From positions 16,182,001 to 16,246,000 of the forward strand of contig NC_087092.1 of the NCBI RefSeq assembly GCF_963855985.1: 64,000 bases of DNA, given 5' to 3'. A program made the position numbers and the translations under genes. Below the pieces are notes generated by a model that did no database searches, was not told where the DNA came from, and worked only from the letters and a program-made list of their open reading frames with translations. Shown piece after piece: positions 44,701 through 55,377 of this stretch. This stretch comes from Ostrinia nubilalis. Its lineage: Eukaryota; Arthropoda; Insecta; Lepidoptera; Crambidae. The stretch's first letter is position 1. Each line of letters begins with the position of its first letter.

Positions 44701-47572
44701 TACCGTTGTGCCCGATCTATTGGTTGCATTGCAGCATCTAAGATTAACGCTCGGTGTACATTTATAATTTTAATTGGTATTTCTTTTGCTTGTACTGTAA
44801 CTGATTATATTGTGTTTTATGTTGTCTATCGGAGCGTTAATTAGAACAATTGTTGTATTATTGCAACTTTACAATACATTTTCTCCGATGTCCAAACTGT
44901 GATTTAGAAACTGCGTATCTTTTTGCTTTGTTTGAAGCCAATACTTCATAGTCTTTGTGTCAACGTTATTGAATGTCTATCTGCTAGATATCGTTTTGTT
45001 AGAAATTATCATGGTATTACGTCCACTTATGCACGGTTATGTTACAAGAAAACAAGTGTGAGTAATCAGGAATCTCTGCGGATCAAATGTCCATAGCGTT
45101 ATGGGTGAGCGTTAAACCTCCGATTTATCAACGGTTGGTTACGTGAGACGTAGACGTGAGACAAGGCCTTGTGTATGTACAAAAATGCTCTAGGGAACTA
45201 TTGGTTGATTTCTCTAACTTTTAGTAAGTTCCCCGTTTGAAATTCGTCCAATTTCTTAATCGCTAAGCACAAAATGTGGCATGTCTATACGTAATGATCG
45301 TTCTGTATAAATTTTTTAGAATATGTTTCCATACGCGTTTCTTGTCTGCGTTTTAAATTTTAATTGACACCGATTATTTGAAATGTTTATTTATGTTTTG
45401 ATTGATCGAATAAATTACCAATTATTTAGCTAGAAATGTCTTTGTCTGACGGTTATTGACTCTGCAGTAAAAATCGCTGAAGTATAAAAATATGTGTACA
45501 TTCTAACATGCAGTTCCTCTCTGCGCTTACACCAAGTATTCCTAATGACTCGCATATGCTGAGCATGCGTTTAACTGCGCGGAGTAACGTACATCGTGCG
45601 CAGACGCAAATCGCGCGGAGGTTACAATTCAAAACTTTCATTAGTAGGAGACATTAATGCTGCGAGGTAGTTTAGTGCCTGCCAGGCACCAGGCGGGCTG
45701 TTAACATAGTGTCTGTGTGGCCTGTAGTGGTGTAACTTGCCTTTGAATGTCGAAATTGCAGTTGCAGTACTCCAATCCTTGACTGCGTCTGTATTTGTAT
45801 GAAATGATGTACAATAAAATCTAGAGTAATTACCATGTAAATTATTTAGTTCAGTTCGGAAATAGCATTGGCCAATATCGTTTTAGCGCTTTCCTGTTAA
45901 TTAAAGTTAGCACTCCCTTAACATTCAATTACAGATTTATGGCTTGTAACCGTCAACTATTTCCTTAAAGCATTAAACATCTGCAAGTAAGGTTCCGACA
46001 TCCGTTCTCATTTGCTGTATAGGAGTCACCCAGGGCACACCATTAGGTCTACTCTTATTACTCATCTGAGTATTCATAACTTCATGACAATCGAGTGGAC
46101 TATCGATTTTCTTTGGTACATCCCTATTGCTGTTAGCTTAGCCTGTGTGGCCAGCTTGCCTTTGCCTCGCGATAATTCATCTGCGGTTTTTCTCTATTTG
46201 TTTATTGGTTTAGTTGTTTTACTGCGGATGTTAATGCTGTCGCTGCGGTGTAAAGAAGACGTGTCTTGGCAGATATTATCTATTCTTTGTTGGCCGATTG
46301 ATTGTTGGTTGTTCAGTTTTTCTTGTGAAGGGTATCATGATCAAGAAAACAGCAAACAAAATATAGAAATGAAAATAGAATCAATGCTTCCTAGTGTCTA
46401 GATACTATCATGTTATAGGTTTTTCAGTCTTTTTAAATTCTAAAAACGTTTTTCTGTCTGAAATCCGTTTTTAATCATAAAGTATCGCAATCACGATCAG
46501 CATTGCTTTTTTGTAGTCTTCCAATTAACGTTTTTTGCTTTTATTTAACATTCAACTAATTACATTTATGTTTACCTTTTACAATAATTTATGCTTGTTT
46601 CTATGCAAGTAATTACAATTTACATCATAAACTAGAGAAACTCAATATTAATGTATTCGCACATGCATATTTATGCGATAAGAATGCATGAAGTGTTCTT
46701 GTGTCAATTATGTTATTATTTATTACCGATAATTATAACTCAGATATAATGTAATTAACGAAGTGACGTCAGTATCCAATGTAACACTTCTCATTCATGC
46801 CTATGCCACAATAGAAATTAAATCAGCACCTCTTGTTACAAATTAAGGCAATGAGTCATCCTTAAAATACAGATGGGCATTAAAAAATAACGAGCCATTT
46901 TTGTAGAACATAGAACGTAGCATACCTATGTACTCGTATGTGTATAAAAAGCCATGTGTAGATGTTGTGTAAAAGTGTCGATGCAATTGTTTTAAGAGCT
47001 TGTAACATACTCCTAATAAGATGTATCGAAATATGTAAAAATAAAACAGTTCAAAACAGTAGATCATAATTTATCTTTAATAGATACAGAAGAATAATCC
47101 TGTTGTTATAAGTTTTCCAACCACGTAACTTATTTTCACCAAGCTTATTAACGCCGTTCAGAACTATTGAAGCGACCTTTCTTTTTCCATTTCATTTATG
47201 CCTAAAGGTCTGTTTACGTTGTCTTGACCCCTTGGCCATTCATGTTTAAGGTTCGTACATCCATTCATTGCATGGCTGACGGTATTCGTTATTACCTATT
47301 CAATACAAATAGAAAATACCGTTTCCCTAGTTTTGTTTGTTCAAAAGATAAAGTTGTCTTGCGCAATATTGTGAAGTTTGGTACATTCTTTGTCAGTAGG
47401 CAGGTGAAACGAAGCATTCTTTGGGATAATAGGGAATAAAACATCTGTGTCATTGGGTTAAACTGTTAAAATTACCGTATCTGGTAACAATTTCTTTGTC
47501 CTACCTATCCATTTCCCATTATTTGAGGTCAGCTATCCTCGTTCTGCGGATAAAAAAAAATCAGATCTCCTA
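41766..47572. other. 5.8 kb AT-rich stretch, no clear gene
   Basis: It contains a near-perfect 24-bp direct repeat (TTAAGTTCTTAAATCATCAT... at about 41866 and 41952), a one-mismatch GC palindrome (TGCGCAGACGCA, 45597-45608) and a perfect 15-bp palindrome GTGCCTGCCAGGCAC near 45676. Otherwise it appears unique and non-coding. Confidence 0.35.
46012..46401 (+). CDS. Weak hypothetical ORF, two hydrophobic segments
   Basis: A 129-codon frame with two hydrophobic stretches (around residues 31-52, IDFLWYIPIAVSLACVASLP, and 59-79, AVFLYLFIGLVVLLRML) and a polar, Glu/Lys-rich C-terminus. I recognise no family. A frame of this length is expected about once or twice by chance in 64 kb of AT-rich DNA. 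No splice, Kozak or neighbour evidence supports it. Confidence 0.1.
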   Translation: MLYRSHPGHTIRSTLITHLSIHNFMTIEWTIDFLWYIPIAVSLACVASLPLPRDNSSAVFLYLFIGLVVLLRMLMLSLRCKEDVSWQILSILCWPIDCWLFSFSCEGYHDQENSKQNIEMKIESMLPSV

Positions 47573-47714
47573 CTAGTATTTTAAATGCAAAATCTGTCTG
47601 TCTGTGTAGCATTCAAGCCTAAACCACTGGACCAATTTTGACGAAATTTGGCATAGAGATTTGGGGAATTTTGGGAAAAAACATAAGGTTTTTCTGTGAC
47701 AGACAAAATTCTAG
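47573..47714 (-). repeat. Degenerate SINE-like repeat, minus strand
   Basis: It shares ACAGACAGACAG, GCCAAATTTCGTCAAAAT and AATTTTGTCTGTCACAG (minus strand) with 32302-32530, but is shorter and diverged. CTAG occurs at each edge. Confidence 0.55.
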
Positions 47715-48051
47715 TTTTAAATATAGTATCGAATTCAGAATCAGGAAGATAGCAGAATCCAATAAAATCATTGCTGAAGAACTTCTCGTTAATATACTGT
47801 TATACCAAGGGTAGTGCATTACATGCTCGGAGTCCGAGACCTAATTCCATAGTCTCGTTAATGTGTTTAGTATCGTAGATCACGCAACAACCGATGCACT
47901 TAGCAATTTCCTGTGCAGGGAGCAGCGGAGATTTTAAAATACCCCACTTTCAGTCTTCCTGATTTTGCATTTTAAAATACTTCACATCTTCCTAATTTTT
48001 GTTTGTGATACACTTTGTGAAACTGCCCTTAATTATATTAGCTTTATAAAA
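47715..48051. other. Left flank of LTR element
   Basis: AT-rich, no feature recognised. Confidence 0.3.
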
Positions 48052-48055
48052 TATA

Positions 48056-48418
48056 TGTCGGCTCGTCAGGGATTCGAACCTCAGATATTGTGGGCGAAAT
48101 AGGGTATCGTGCAATGAGAATGAGACTTGTCTTCGAACACTTTTAATAATCGTCAAACAGAGTTCAAATTCAGCACTTAGTTCTTAGTACTACAATCTAG
48201 ACTTCGTCGAGCGATAAAATAGGCACTAGGTGAAACGTGGGACAGTTCCGTGACGATGTCTTCTCTTGTCGGCGTCCGGAGCGAAAGTGAGTTCGATCCG
48301 TCCCGCCGTGACCGTTACGACTCTGTCGAAGCGCGCCAAAGCGGTGTTGCGCCGATTCGCCGCTAGGTGGCGCACTTGCGTTTCACTTTAGTGTCCGTAC
48401 TCATGACCGTCTGCGACA
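48056..48418. repeat. Left LTR (363 bp)
   Basis: It starts TGTCGGCTCGTCAGGGATTC and ends GACCGTCTGCGACA, and reads the same as 54529-54891 throughout. On the minus strand GAGGTTCGAATCCC near the outer edge is a perfect Pol III B-box-like motif. GATAAAATAGGC (plus strand, near 48214) is a weak TATA-like candidate. The 3' third is CpG-rich. Confidence 0.9.
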
Positions 48419-48560
48419 CGGCCATCCTGCGTGTCACACGTCCTCGTGTGATCATCTGAAAAAAACCAAAAGAACAGCACAGTATCCGCTCGGCCAATCC
48501 TATTTCAAGCAACTTATGTGCTTTCAGAAATGAGGAAACTAAACTTTCAGTACTACTAGA

Positions 48561-48826
48561 TACTCTTTCTACAACTAGTTACTCTTTCTACAACTAGTTA
48601 CTCTTTCTACAACTAGTTACTCTTTCTACAACTAGTTACTCTTTCTACAACTAGTTACTCTTTCTACAACTAGTTACTCTTTCTACAACTAGTTACTCTT
48701 TCTACAACTAGTTACTCTTTCTACAACTAGTTACTCTTTCTACAACTAGTTACTCTTTCTACAACTAGTTACTCTTTCTACAACTAGTTATTCTTTCTAC
48801 AACTAGTTACTCTTTCTACAACTAGT
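48561..48826 (+). repeat. 19-bp minisatellite, 14 copies
   Basis: Fourteen units of TACTCTTTCTACAACTAGT, 266 bp in all, with a single clear variant near 48790. Near-perfect homogeneity indicates recent expansion, in line with the identical LTRs. Confidence 0.95.
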
Positions 48827-49286
48827 TTACTATACTCTATCCACTCTTCCAAATAAAAGCCATCCAAATAGATGTCTAGTGTTTCTAACTAGTAACCATA
48901 GCTATCTATTAGAAACTACCTAGCTTTTAGGAATCCATTCACTACTATTCACAATTCCTAATAATTGCTACATTGAAGTCACTAAGACCATGTGGTAAAT
49001 CATCATTACCAAAAATTACTTCAAAAATTGAATGAGTCCCAGGTATCACAATCGCGGTCCACATTTTGCTACCCTACCTCGGGAGTAGGGTATGCAAAAC
49101 CGAAAGTTTATCAAAAACCGATTTTTTTTTCGGTTTCCAAGAAAAAAAACCGGTTTTCGGTTTTTAATCGGTTATTATCGTTCTATTTTTTTTTCAATCA
49201 ACTAGTAGTTACATACAGCGATTTGTTACGTCCTGTCCGTTTTGTGTTAGATTACATTGTTTAAGAGAGGGTTATAACAATTTTGA

Positions 49287-49348
49287 TAAATTTAGCTTAT
49301 TCATTAGGCATTATAGGCACATCATGCATAATGAATAAGCTAAATTTA
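49287..49348. repeat. 19-bp perfect inverted repeat
   Basis: TAAATTTAGCTTATTCATT (49287-49305) and its exact complement (49330-49348) with a 24-bp spacer, inside the hAT-like element. Confidence 0.85.
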
Positions 49349-50280
49349 ACTCAAGGGATGGTAGTTTATCTCCATTGTACGTATTTACGTAATAATTGTC
49401 AACGAATACGTTTTTAAAATTCATTACTCTGTCGGTTTAGTATTTTGTTAACACCATGTACGTAATGTACATCAAAAACGTATTTGTTTACAATTGAGAA
49501 TGTTACTAGGTATGCAAAATCACTTGAAACCTATGTTACAGTTAAGCTTTTACATTTACAAATACATTAGTTTTTATTTCATTCAAAAATACCCAGTAGT
49601 TATGATTTTATAGGCATTCAAAGTTCGCTTAAATATTGAGTCCCGCCGACGGTCACGTGACCCCGTGTGACGTACATTCACAGCGTCCGCTCACTAGAAA
49701 ACGGATATAAACATACTTAAATATTTTTTTTTGTAAATACAAACTTATTATACATATTAACACCCAAACCCATCACAGAAATTAAAATTGAACCAAACCC
49801 AAACTTGATGCTATTGTGTCGTTTTATTGCGAATTACCTTCCAGCTCCATCATTAGACCCCGATTACTATATAGAATTAAAATACTCATCAATACAAAAC
49901 GAACGAGCCCAAACTCGATGCATTTAAGTCGTTTTATTATAGAGTTCCTATGGCCACCTTCCAGCTCCATCATCAGATCAGCTCCATGTCATCATAATAT
50001 TGCATGGTCATCCAAATCACATGTGTTTGCGAAATTTCAGCTTAATCGGTTGCCTGGAAGTGGGTCTTAATTCAGTTTGCAAGATTCCACCCATACAAAT
50101 ATGAGCCAGTCGTTGTAATATGACGTCACGCGCATAAAATGGCGGGCCGGCCGCCGCCCGCACTTTTAAAATTCAATATCTTGGAAACTAATTAACGTAT
50201 CGAAATAATTCTTTCACGTGTATTTTTTATTTTTAACAGAGAATACAGAAAGCTAAAAAACAAAATTAGTGAACATTCTT

Positions 50281-50524
50281 CATTACGATTGATATAAGCA
50301 ATATCTTAAATTAAAAAGTAGAATAAAATGTAAAAAGCTTTATTTGTGAACGTTAGGTGATTACGATTGATATTTTAAGCAATATGTTAAATTAAAAAGT
50401 AGAATAAAATGTAAAAAGCTTTATTTGTGAACGTTAGGTGATTACGATTGATATTTTAAAAAAGCAATATCTTAAATTAAAAAGTAAAATAAAATGTAAA
50501 AAGCTTTATTTGTGAACGTTAGGT
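50281..50524 (+). repeat. Three tandem copies, 81-85 bp unit
   Basis: The unit carries ATTACGATTGATAT, AAATTAAAAAGTA, ATAAAATGTAAAAAGCTTTA and TTGTGAACGTTAGGTG. Copies differ mainly in short A-run lengths. Confidence 0.85.
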
Positions 50525-51733
50525 GGTATTTCTGTCAAATTTCAATACACTAAGTATTACAGTAATAAGCTTCTGCAGATATCGCAAATAAATGAGATTC
50601 AATGTTCAAAACAATTCAGAAATAAAAACTGTTCAATTCACTCACACATAGGTTAATTATTCACTGCAATAATCACCAACTATCTAAATCGCGGGGTGGG
50701 TCATGTCAGGTGGCGGGCGCGGGCGGTACCAGTCCTAAATAATTATCGGGGATGCCCCGTTCAAAGGTAAACGACGGAGTAACCAAGTGACAATGTTGCC
50801 AAGTTATAAATTGTAAAATAACCAAATATTCGTCAAATATCAATTATATTATAATAAAATGATATTGCTTATTTATGGAATTTGTTACGTGTATACAGAT
50901 AGAAAAACCGATTTAAATCCGGGTTTCGATTTTTAAAACCGGTTTTAGAATTCATCGAAAAAAGGCGGTTTTTCCGATTTTTCGGTTTCCGATTAACCGG
51001 TTTTGCATTCCCTACTCGGGAGCCTAAGTCAATCAACCAATGACTTTATGATCTTAGCTACACACTGCCAGATCCTACTGCACCACCCAGAACTATCGCA
51101 CTACCGAATTCCCACGGACTACTCAGAGCAGATACCAGTTTCTAATAGGCTACGGCTACGGCATCCTGGTACAATCTCCGACCAAACAATTGAGAAACCT
51201 GTGCTTGTAATTAATTAGATGGAACTTAGTCATCCAACTCGTTTCCCTCACAATCTCAATAGGTACTGGGCCTTCAGGGGTCTTCCTAACACGATCATGT
51301 GAATACTCAATACACGTTTGTTAATTAGGGATCTTAAAACATAACGGTCACCATCATAGATTTCCACAATTTGAAACGAAGGTAGATGGGTTGACTCATT
51401 ATAAAGTGGGTCAGACATGACGGGAAAACTCGAAATATTAGTCTCTATTTGCAGTATAGACGTCTATTCCCACAGTCAATTAGAATTTAATACGAAATAA
51501 TCAACGATCAGATAGATTTTAACGGATGACTATTCGGAAACGCGGCTGGTGCGATACAGCGAGGCACGTACGCTACTATCTACCTAGCGATCGCTTGATA
51601 CATTATCAAAACACAATAGAGATCAAGGTCCATCAAAACTCAATAAATTACAGCATCATATTAACTAAGGTCAGCAAAGCAGTACACAATACTCTTCATC
51701 TCCATCCGATTGTTTCTTACACCATATCACAAA

Positions 51734-51848
51734 CATGGGCTACCTCCATCCGGTACCCGAATACAACACATCATGGGCTACTTTCATCCAGTACCCAAAT
51801 ACAACACAATCATGGGCTACCTCCCTCCGGTACCCGAATACAAACAAT
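51734..51848 (+). repeat. 38-39-bp tandem repeat, three copies
   Basis: The unit CATGGGCTACCTCCATCCGG then TACCCGAATACAACACA starts at 51734, 51772 and 51811. Open frames across it are by-products of the repeat. Confidence 0.85.
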
Positions 51849-52479
51849 CCGGTGGACACACAGCGATCGTTTACACCTCCCCGCCAAACGCATGCCATTC
51901 ACAGTCATGGCCGCACTGCTACGGGAAATCAAGCCCGATTTACGCTTACGACTACGAATGCACGGGAGATGCAAGCAATCTGAGTGACTTGCATACTACG
52001 ATACTGAGAAAAAGAACTTTAAAATAATTGAGCCTTGATCGACTAATCCTTCAACTGGTTTAAGGTCCATCTCCATATGAATGTAGGGGATTCATAATCA
52101 TCCATGAAAAAGCAATGTACCTCCATCAAGTACACTCATCTACCAAATACTTTATCTAGCATTTTTGTACTACATTAGACACGTCTACCTCAGGCGTTCT
52201 AATTTCATTGCAATCCAATGTTCATAATTACACTACCAATCGCTACCATAATCACTGCTATTAAAACATGAAAGTAAACTAACTCAATTCTAATTATTTT
52301 CTAAAATCGACACTTGATACATTATCAACTCTAATAACATAGAAGTAGCCAGGGCTATGTAACATGAAACATTTCAATAAATCTTAGTCACTAATAAATT
52401 CGTAGGACACTCGAGTATCTCCATATGCCACAGTAATCACCATTACTGAAACTGTACCATTAAGTACCATCACAACACT

Positions 52480-52570
52480 GTGTGCATCACTCACGGACTA
52501 CACACTACGGTCTACCAAGACCACGTCCTCTGCCACCGTGTGCATCACTCACCGACTACACACCACGATT
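52480..52570 (+). repeat. Duplicated block, about 59-bp spacing
   Basis: TGTGCATCACTCAC(G/C)GACTACACAC occurs at about 52480 and 52539. It is another short duplication in the LTR-element interior. Confidence 0.6.
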
Positions 52571-53339
52571 TACGGCTCAAGAGCAAACTCGAGTTCCCAT
52601 TACAGAAAAATAATCATCATCACCACAACTGTGATCAGCATGTACCTCGACTTCAACTTTAGACTGGTACATAACCCTATGGCATTCTTCTCAATTGATC
52701 ATGAATAGTAGGTACGCAAGTGCAAAGTGGCAAGGCTGCTACTTTCCTAAGATAAAATCTTATTTTAAGCTCACCGCCCGTATTCTACTAAACGAGTACC
52801 TACAAGGTAAACCGACAAGGAATTCAGGAAGTCTATTAAGCAATTCTAATAGTTTTAGTCTATTTACATCCGTCACGTACGTCCGTATCGATAATATTCA
52901 CATCAGTGGTGAACCTACCACCTAGGAACCAAATAATTTACAATAACATCTTCATTCAATGTAAACTCAGCTGAGGTCACGCGTGATTGAGGACGTGACG
53001 TAATTTATTGCATGTTCTTAACGGCCCCCTTTTTTTGATACCATTTGTACCACTGAGCCAAACCAAAAATTATTTTGAATTAAGATTAAAAATTATCACT
53101 CGATTGGACGTAATACTAATTGGCAAACAACTACCTTCTACCAGATGGCAAAACATGAAAATTCATCAACTGAAAACTACCTTTGTCCTATAAAACGTAC
53201 TTTAACGAAAATACTAGAGAAAAGCCAAAAAGTACAAGTGCCGTTTATTCAAATATAAAGAAAGCATCATGAATAGTAGGTATGTAAGTGCCACAACTTT
53301 GAAAGCCATCCCTGTGACTCTCAAAATGAGTGAATGTTA

Positions 53340-53715
53340 TCCCTGTAACAATCACTTTCACTAGTAATCATCCCTGTGACTACTATTGCAATTATCCCTG
53401 TAACTGCACAATACACCCCAAGTCATCCCTGTGACTATAGGTTTCAAAATAAAGTAATCATCCCTGTGACTACTATTGCAATTATCCCTGTAACTGCACA
53501 CTACACCCCAAGTCATCCCTGTGACTATAGGTTTCAAAATAATGTAATCATCCCTGTGACTACATTACTAATCGCAATCATCCCTGTGATCACGATATCG
53601 TCATAAGTCGAAAGTCTATGGTCCGTCATCAAGTCAAAATTATGTAATCATCCCTGTGATTACATCACACATCGCAATCATCCCTGTGATTACGAACATA
53701 GTGGTAGTCATCCCT
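53340..53715 (+). repeat. ATCCCTGTGA-based minisatellite with higher-order unit
   Basis: The word ATCCCTGTRA appears about 14 times between 53339 and 53720. Two ~90-bp higher-order units (53457 and before) share CATCCCTGTGACTACTATTG, TGTAACTGCAC, ACACCCCAAG and GACTATAGGTTTCAAAATAA. Each ATCCCTGTGAC is often followed by a local GTCAC-like complement such as GTAATCATCCCTGTGATTAC, giving small hairpins. Confidence 0.85.
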
Positions 53716-54079
53716 GTGACTATCACTCAAGTGGCCTCTACATCACTAATATCATTACTCAAATCATCGTTATTACTAATCAATCGGCACTCGACTGATG
53801 GGCATTCCTCCAATTCGATCGTTAATCATTACACAACATAAAATGTATTCTGTGCTGACTACTTGTGTTTGACCTATACCGGTCATTACAGTAACATTAT
53901 TGAAACGTCTGCCACTCAATCTTGGCGACAATCTTTAACCAACAACAACAAGTATTCAGCAAAAGAATCAAATGAAAAACAATATCGCTCACCCTTGTGA
54001 TCCAAAGCACTCGCGGGCAACCTCGTTCCGCGCCGCGCCGGTCCAGTGTCCTCCACTTAACCGCCGCCGCCGTCCATTG

Positions 54080-54213
54080 CTGTGAGCTTGACCACCACCT
54101 CGCGCCAGTCCAATGCTGTGAGCTTGACCGCCGTCCTGCGCCGGTCCAACGCTGTGAGCTTGACCGCTGTCTCGCGCCGGTCCAACGCTGTGAACTTGAC
54201 CGTCGCCCCGCGT
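54080..54213 (+). repeat. 36-bp GC-rich minisatellite, about 3.7 copies
   Basis: Units begin CTGTGAGCTTGACC at 54080, 54116, 54152 and 54188, each with CGCGCC(A/G)GTCCAA(T/C)G. The minus strand gives a 12-residue repeat (GQAHSVGPARDS) in an open frame. The unit length is a multiple of three, but no start context or family supports a protein. Confidence 0.85.
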
Positions 54214-54528
54214 CATCTATCCTGATTCTTCATTCTTCTGGCCAGTTATATTCCGGGCATACCCTCAGCTCGACTTTGACACCACTGTTCCGCCCTCAGC
54301 GCGGTACTAGCCCACCGGGTGAGACGACATTGGTCGAGGCCCAGTGAACGACCAGCGAGCGAGCGGTTCCTGGATGCCAAAGGAGCTTGCCGGTAGTAGG
54401 TATAGGTAGGTATGTTCTTATTTTGTTGGTCCAAAATAGCACATCGCAAATGTTGGCCTCTTCATTAGCGTGTTGGTTCCAATATCGTTGAAAGTGATCT
54501 CAATTGCACGATTCGATCCCAATTCTGA

Positions 54529-54891
54529 TGTCGGCTCGTCAGGGATTCGAACCTCAGATATTGTGGGCGAAATAGGGTATCGTGCAATGAGAATGAGACT
54601 TGTCTTCGAACACTTTTAATAATCGTCAAACAGAGTTCAAATTCAGCACTTAGTTCTTAGTACTACAATCTAGACTTCGTCGAGCGATAAAATAGGCACT
54701 AGGTGAAACGTGGGACAGTTCCGTGACGATGTCTTCTCTTGTCGGCGTCCGGAGCGAAAGTGAGTTCGATCCGTCCCGCCGTGACCGTTACGACTCTGTC
54801 GAAGCGCGCCAAAGCGGTGTTGCGCCGATTCGCCGCTAGGTGGCGCACTTGCGTTTCACTTTAGTGTCCGTACTCATGACCGTCTGCGACA
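54529..54891. repeat. Right LTR (363 bp)
   Basis: Apparently identical to 48056-48418. The inner flank on its left (CGATTCGATCCCAATTCTGA) is not purine-rich. Reversed, it contains TTGGGATCGAATCG, which looks faintly like a tRNA-complementary segment but not a 3'-CCA primer site. Confidence 0.9.
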
Positions 54892-54946
54892 TATATTATT
54901 ATGCGGTATGTTTACTTTCATAAGAATTACACAACGTCTGTGAAAA

Positions 54947-55110
54947 TCTAAATTGATTTGACTGACTGACTGATATAGTGATCTATCAACGCACAGCCCA
55001 AACCACTGGAAGGATCGGGATGAAATTTGGCATGCAGGTAGATGTTATGACGTAGGCATTCGCTAAAGGATTTTACGAAACTCCACCCCTAAGGGGGTAA
55101 TACGGGATCT
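54947..55110 (-). repeat. Degenerate retroposon repeat
   Basis: GACTGACTGACTGAT, then CAACGCACAGCCCAAACC, ATCGGGATGAAATTTGGCAT and CACCCCTAAGGGGG. This order is common in lepidopteran interspersed repeats. Borders are approximate. Confidence 0.5.
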
Positions 55111-55365
55111 TTTCCGTGTGTGCATTGTGCATTTCTTTTCCCAGATTCCAAATAATTATATTATTTCTCCTGAAAGGTAAGACCTTTCCATCCTTAAAGT
55201 CCCAATCGCGTGAGGAATATCCATATCTTCACCATACAAATTAGACCAACACCTTGGTTCCCATGGTAGGCTCCTTGATCCTATACTTATTACAATTGAG
55301 GAGTACCCGTCGGCAGGCCACAGGCCGTCATTAGCACGCATCTATCTCTGTCGCGCCAATAATTA

Positions 55366-55377
55366 TGCGCCCGCGCA
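55366..55377. other. TGCGCNNGCGCA palindrome, copy 9
   Basis: Exact match with spacer CC, preceded by AATTA. Confidence 0.5.

Larger units (their letters stand above)
49086..51014. mobile_element. 1.9-kb non-autonomous hAT-like element with 8-bp TSD
   Basis: TIRs TAGGGTATGCAAAACCG (left) and TAGGGAATGCAAAACCG (right, reversed) differ at one base. Perfect 8-bp CTCGGGAG duplications flank them (49078-49085, 51015-51022). Subterminal regions are packed with AACCGGTTTT/CGGTTTTT words in both orientations. No transposase frame is present. The interior contains the ACGGATATAAACATAC repeat, a lepidopteran CAGCTCCATCAT-type segment duplicated within itself, an inverted repeat and a tandem triplication. 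It lies wholly inside the LTR element. Confidence 0.85.
48056..54891. mobile_element. 6.8-kb non-autonomous LTR retrotransposon (LARD-like)
   Basis: Two direct 363-bp LTRs bounded by TG...CA enclose a 6110-bp interior. TATA at 48052-48055 and 54892-54895 is a 4-bp TSD, as for many gypsy or BEL/Pao elements. The LTRs appear identical base for base, so insertion is very recent. No gag, protease, reverse transcriptase or integrase is found, so it must borrow enzymes in trans. The interior has several tandem arrays, a nested hAT-like element and a marked shortage of G on the plus strand over about 51-54 kb. I see no standard tRNA primer-binding site or polypurine tract in either orientation, so the strand is unassigned. 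Confidence 0.85.

Noticed and set aside
51526..52027. Overlapping plus-strand open frames of 153, 105 and 82 codons
   Set aside because: They span a 38-39-bp tandem repeat in the LTR-element interior and show repeat-derived peptides in three frames at once, with no gag-like motif.
53376..53606. Open frame with repeated IIPVT peptides
   Set aside because: Direct translation of the ATCCCTGTGA minisatellite.
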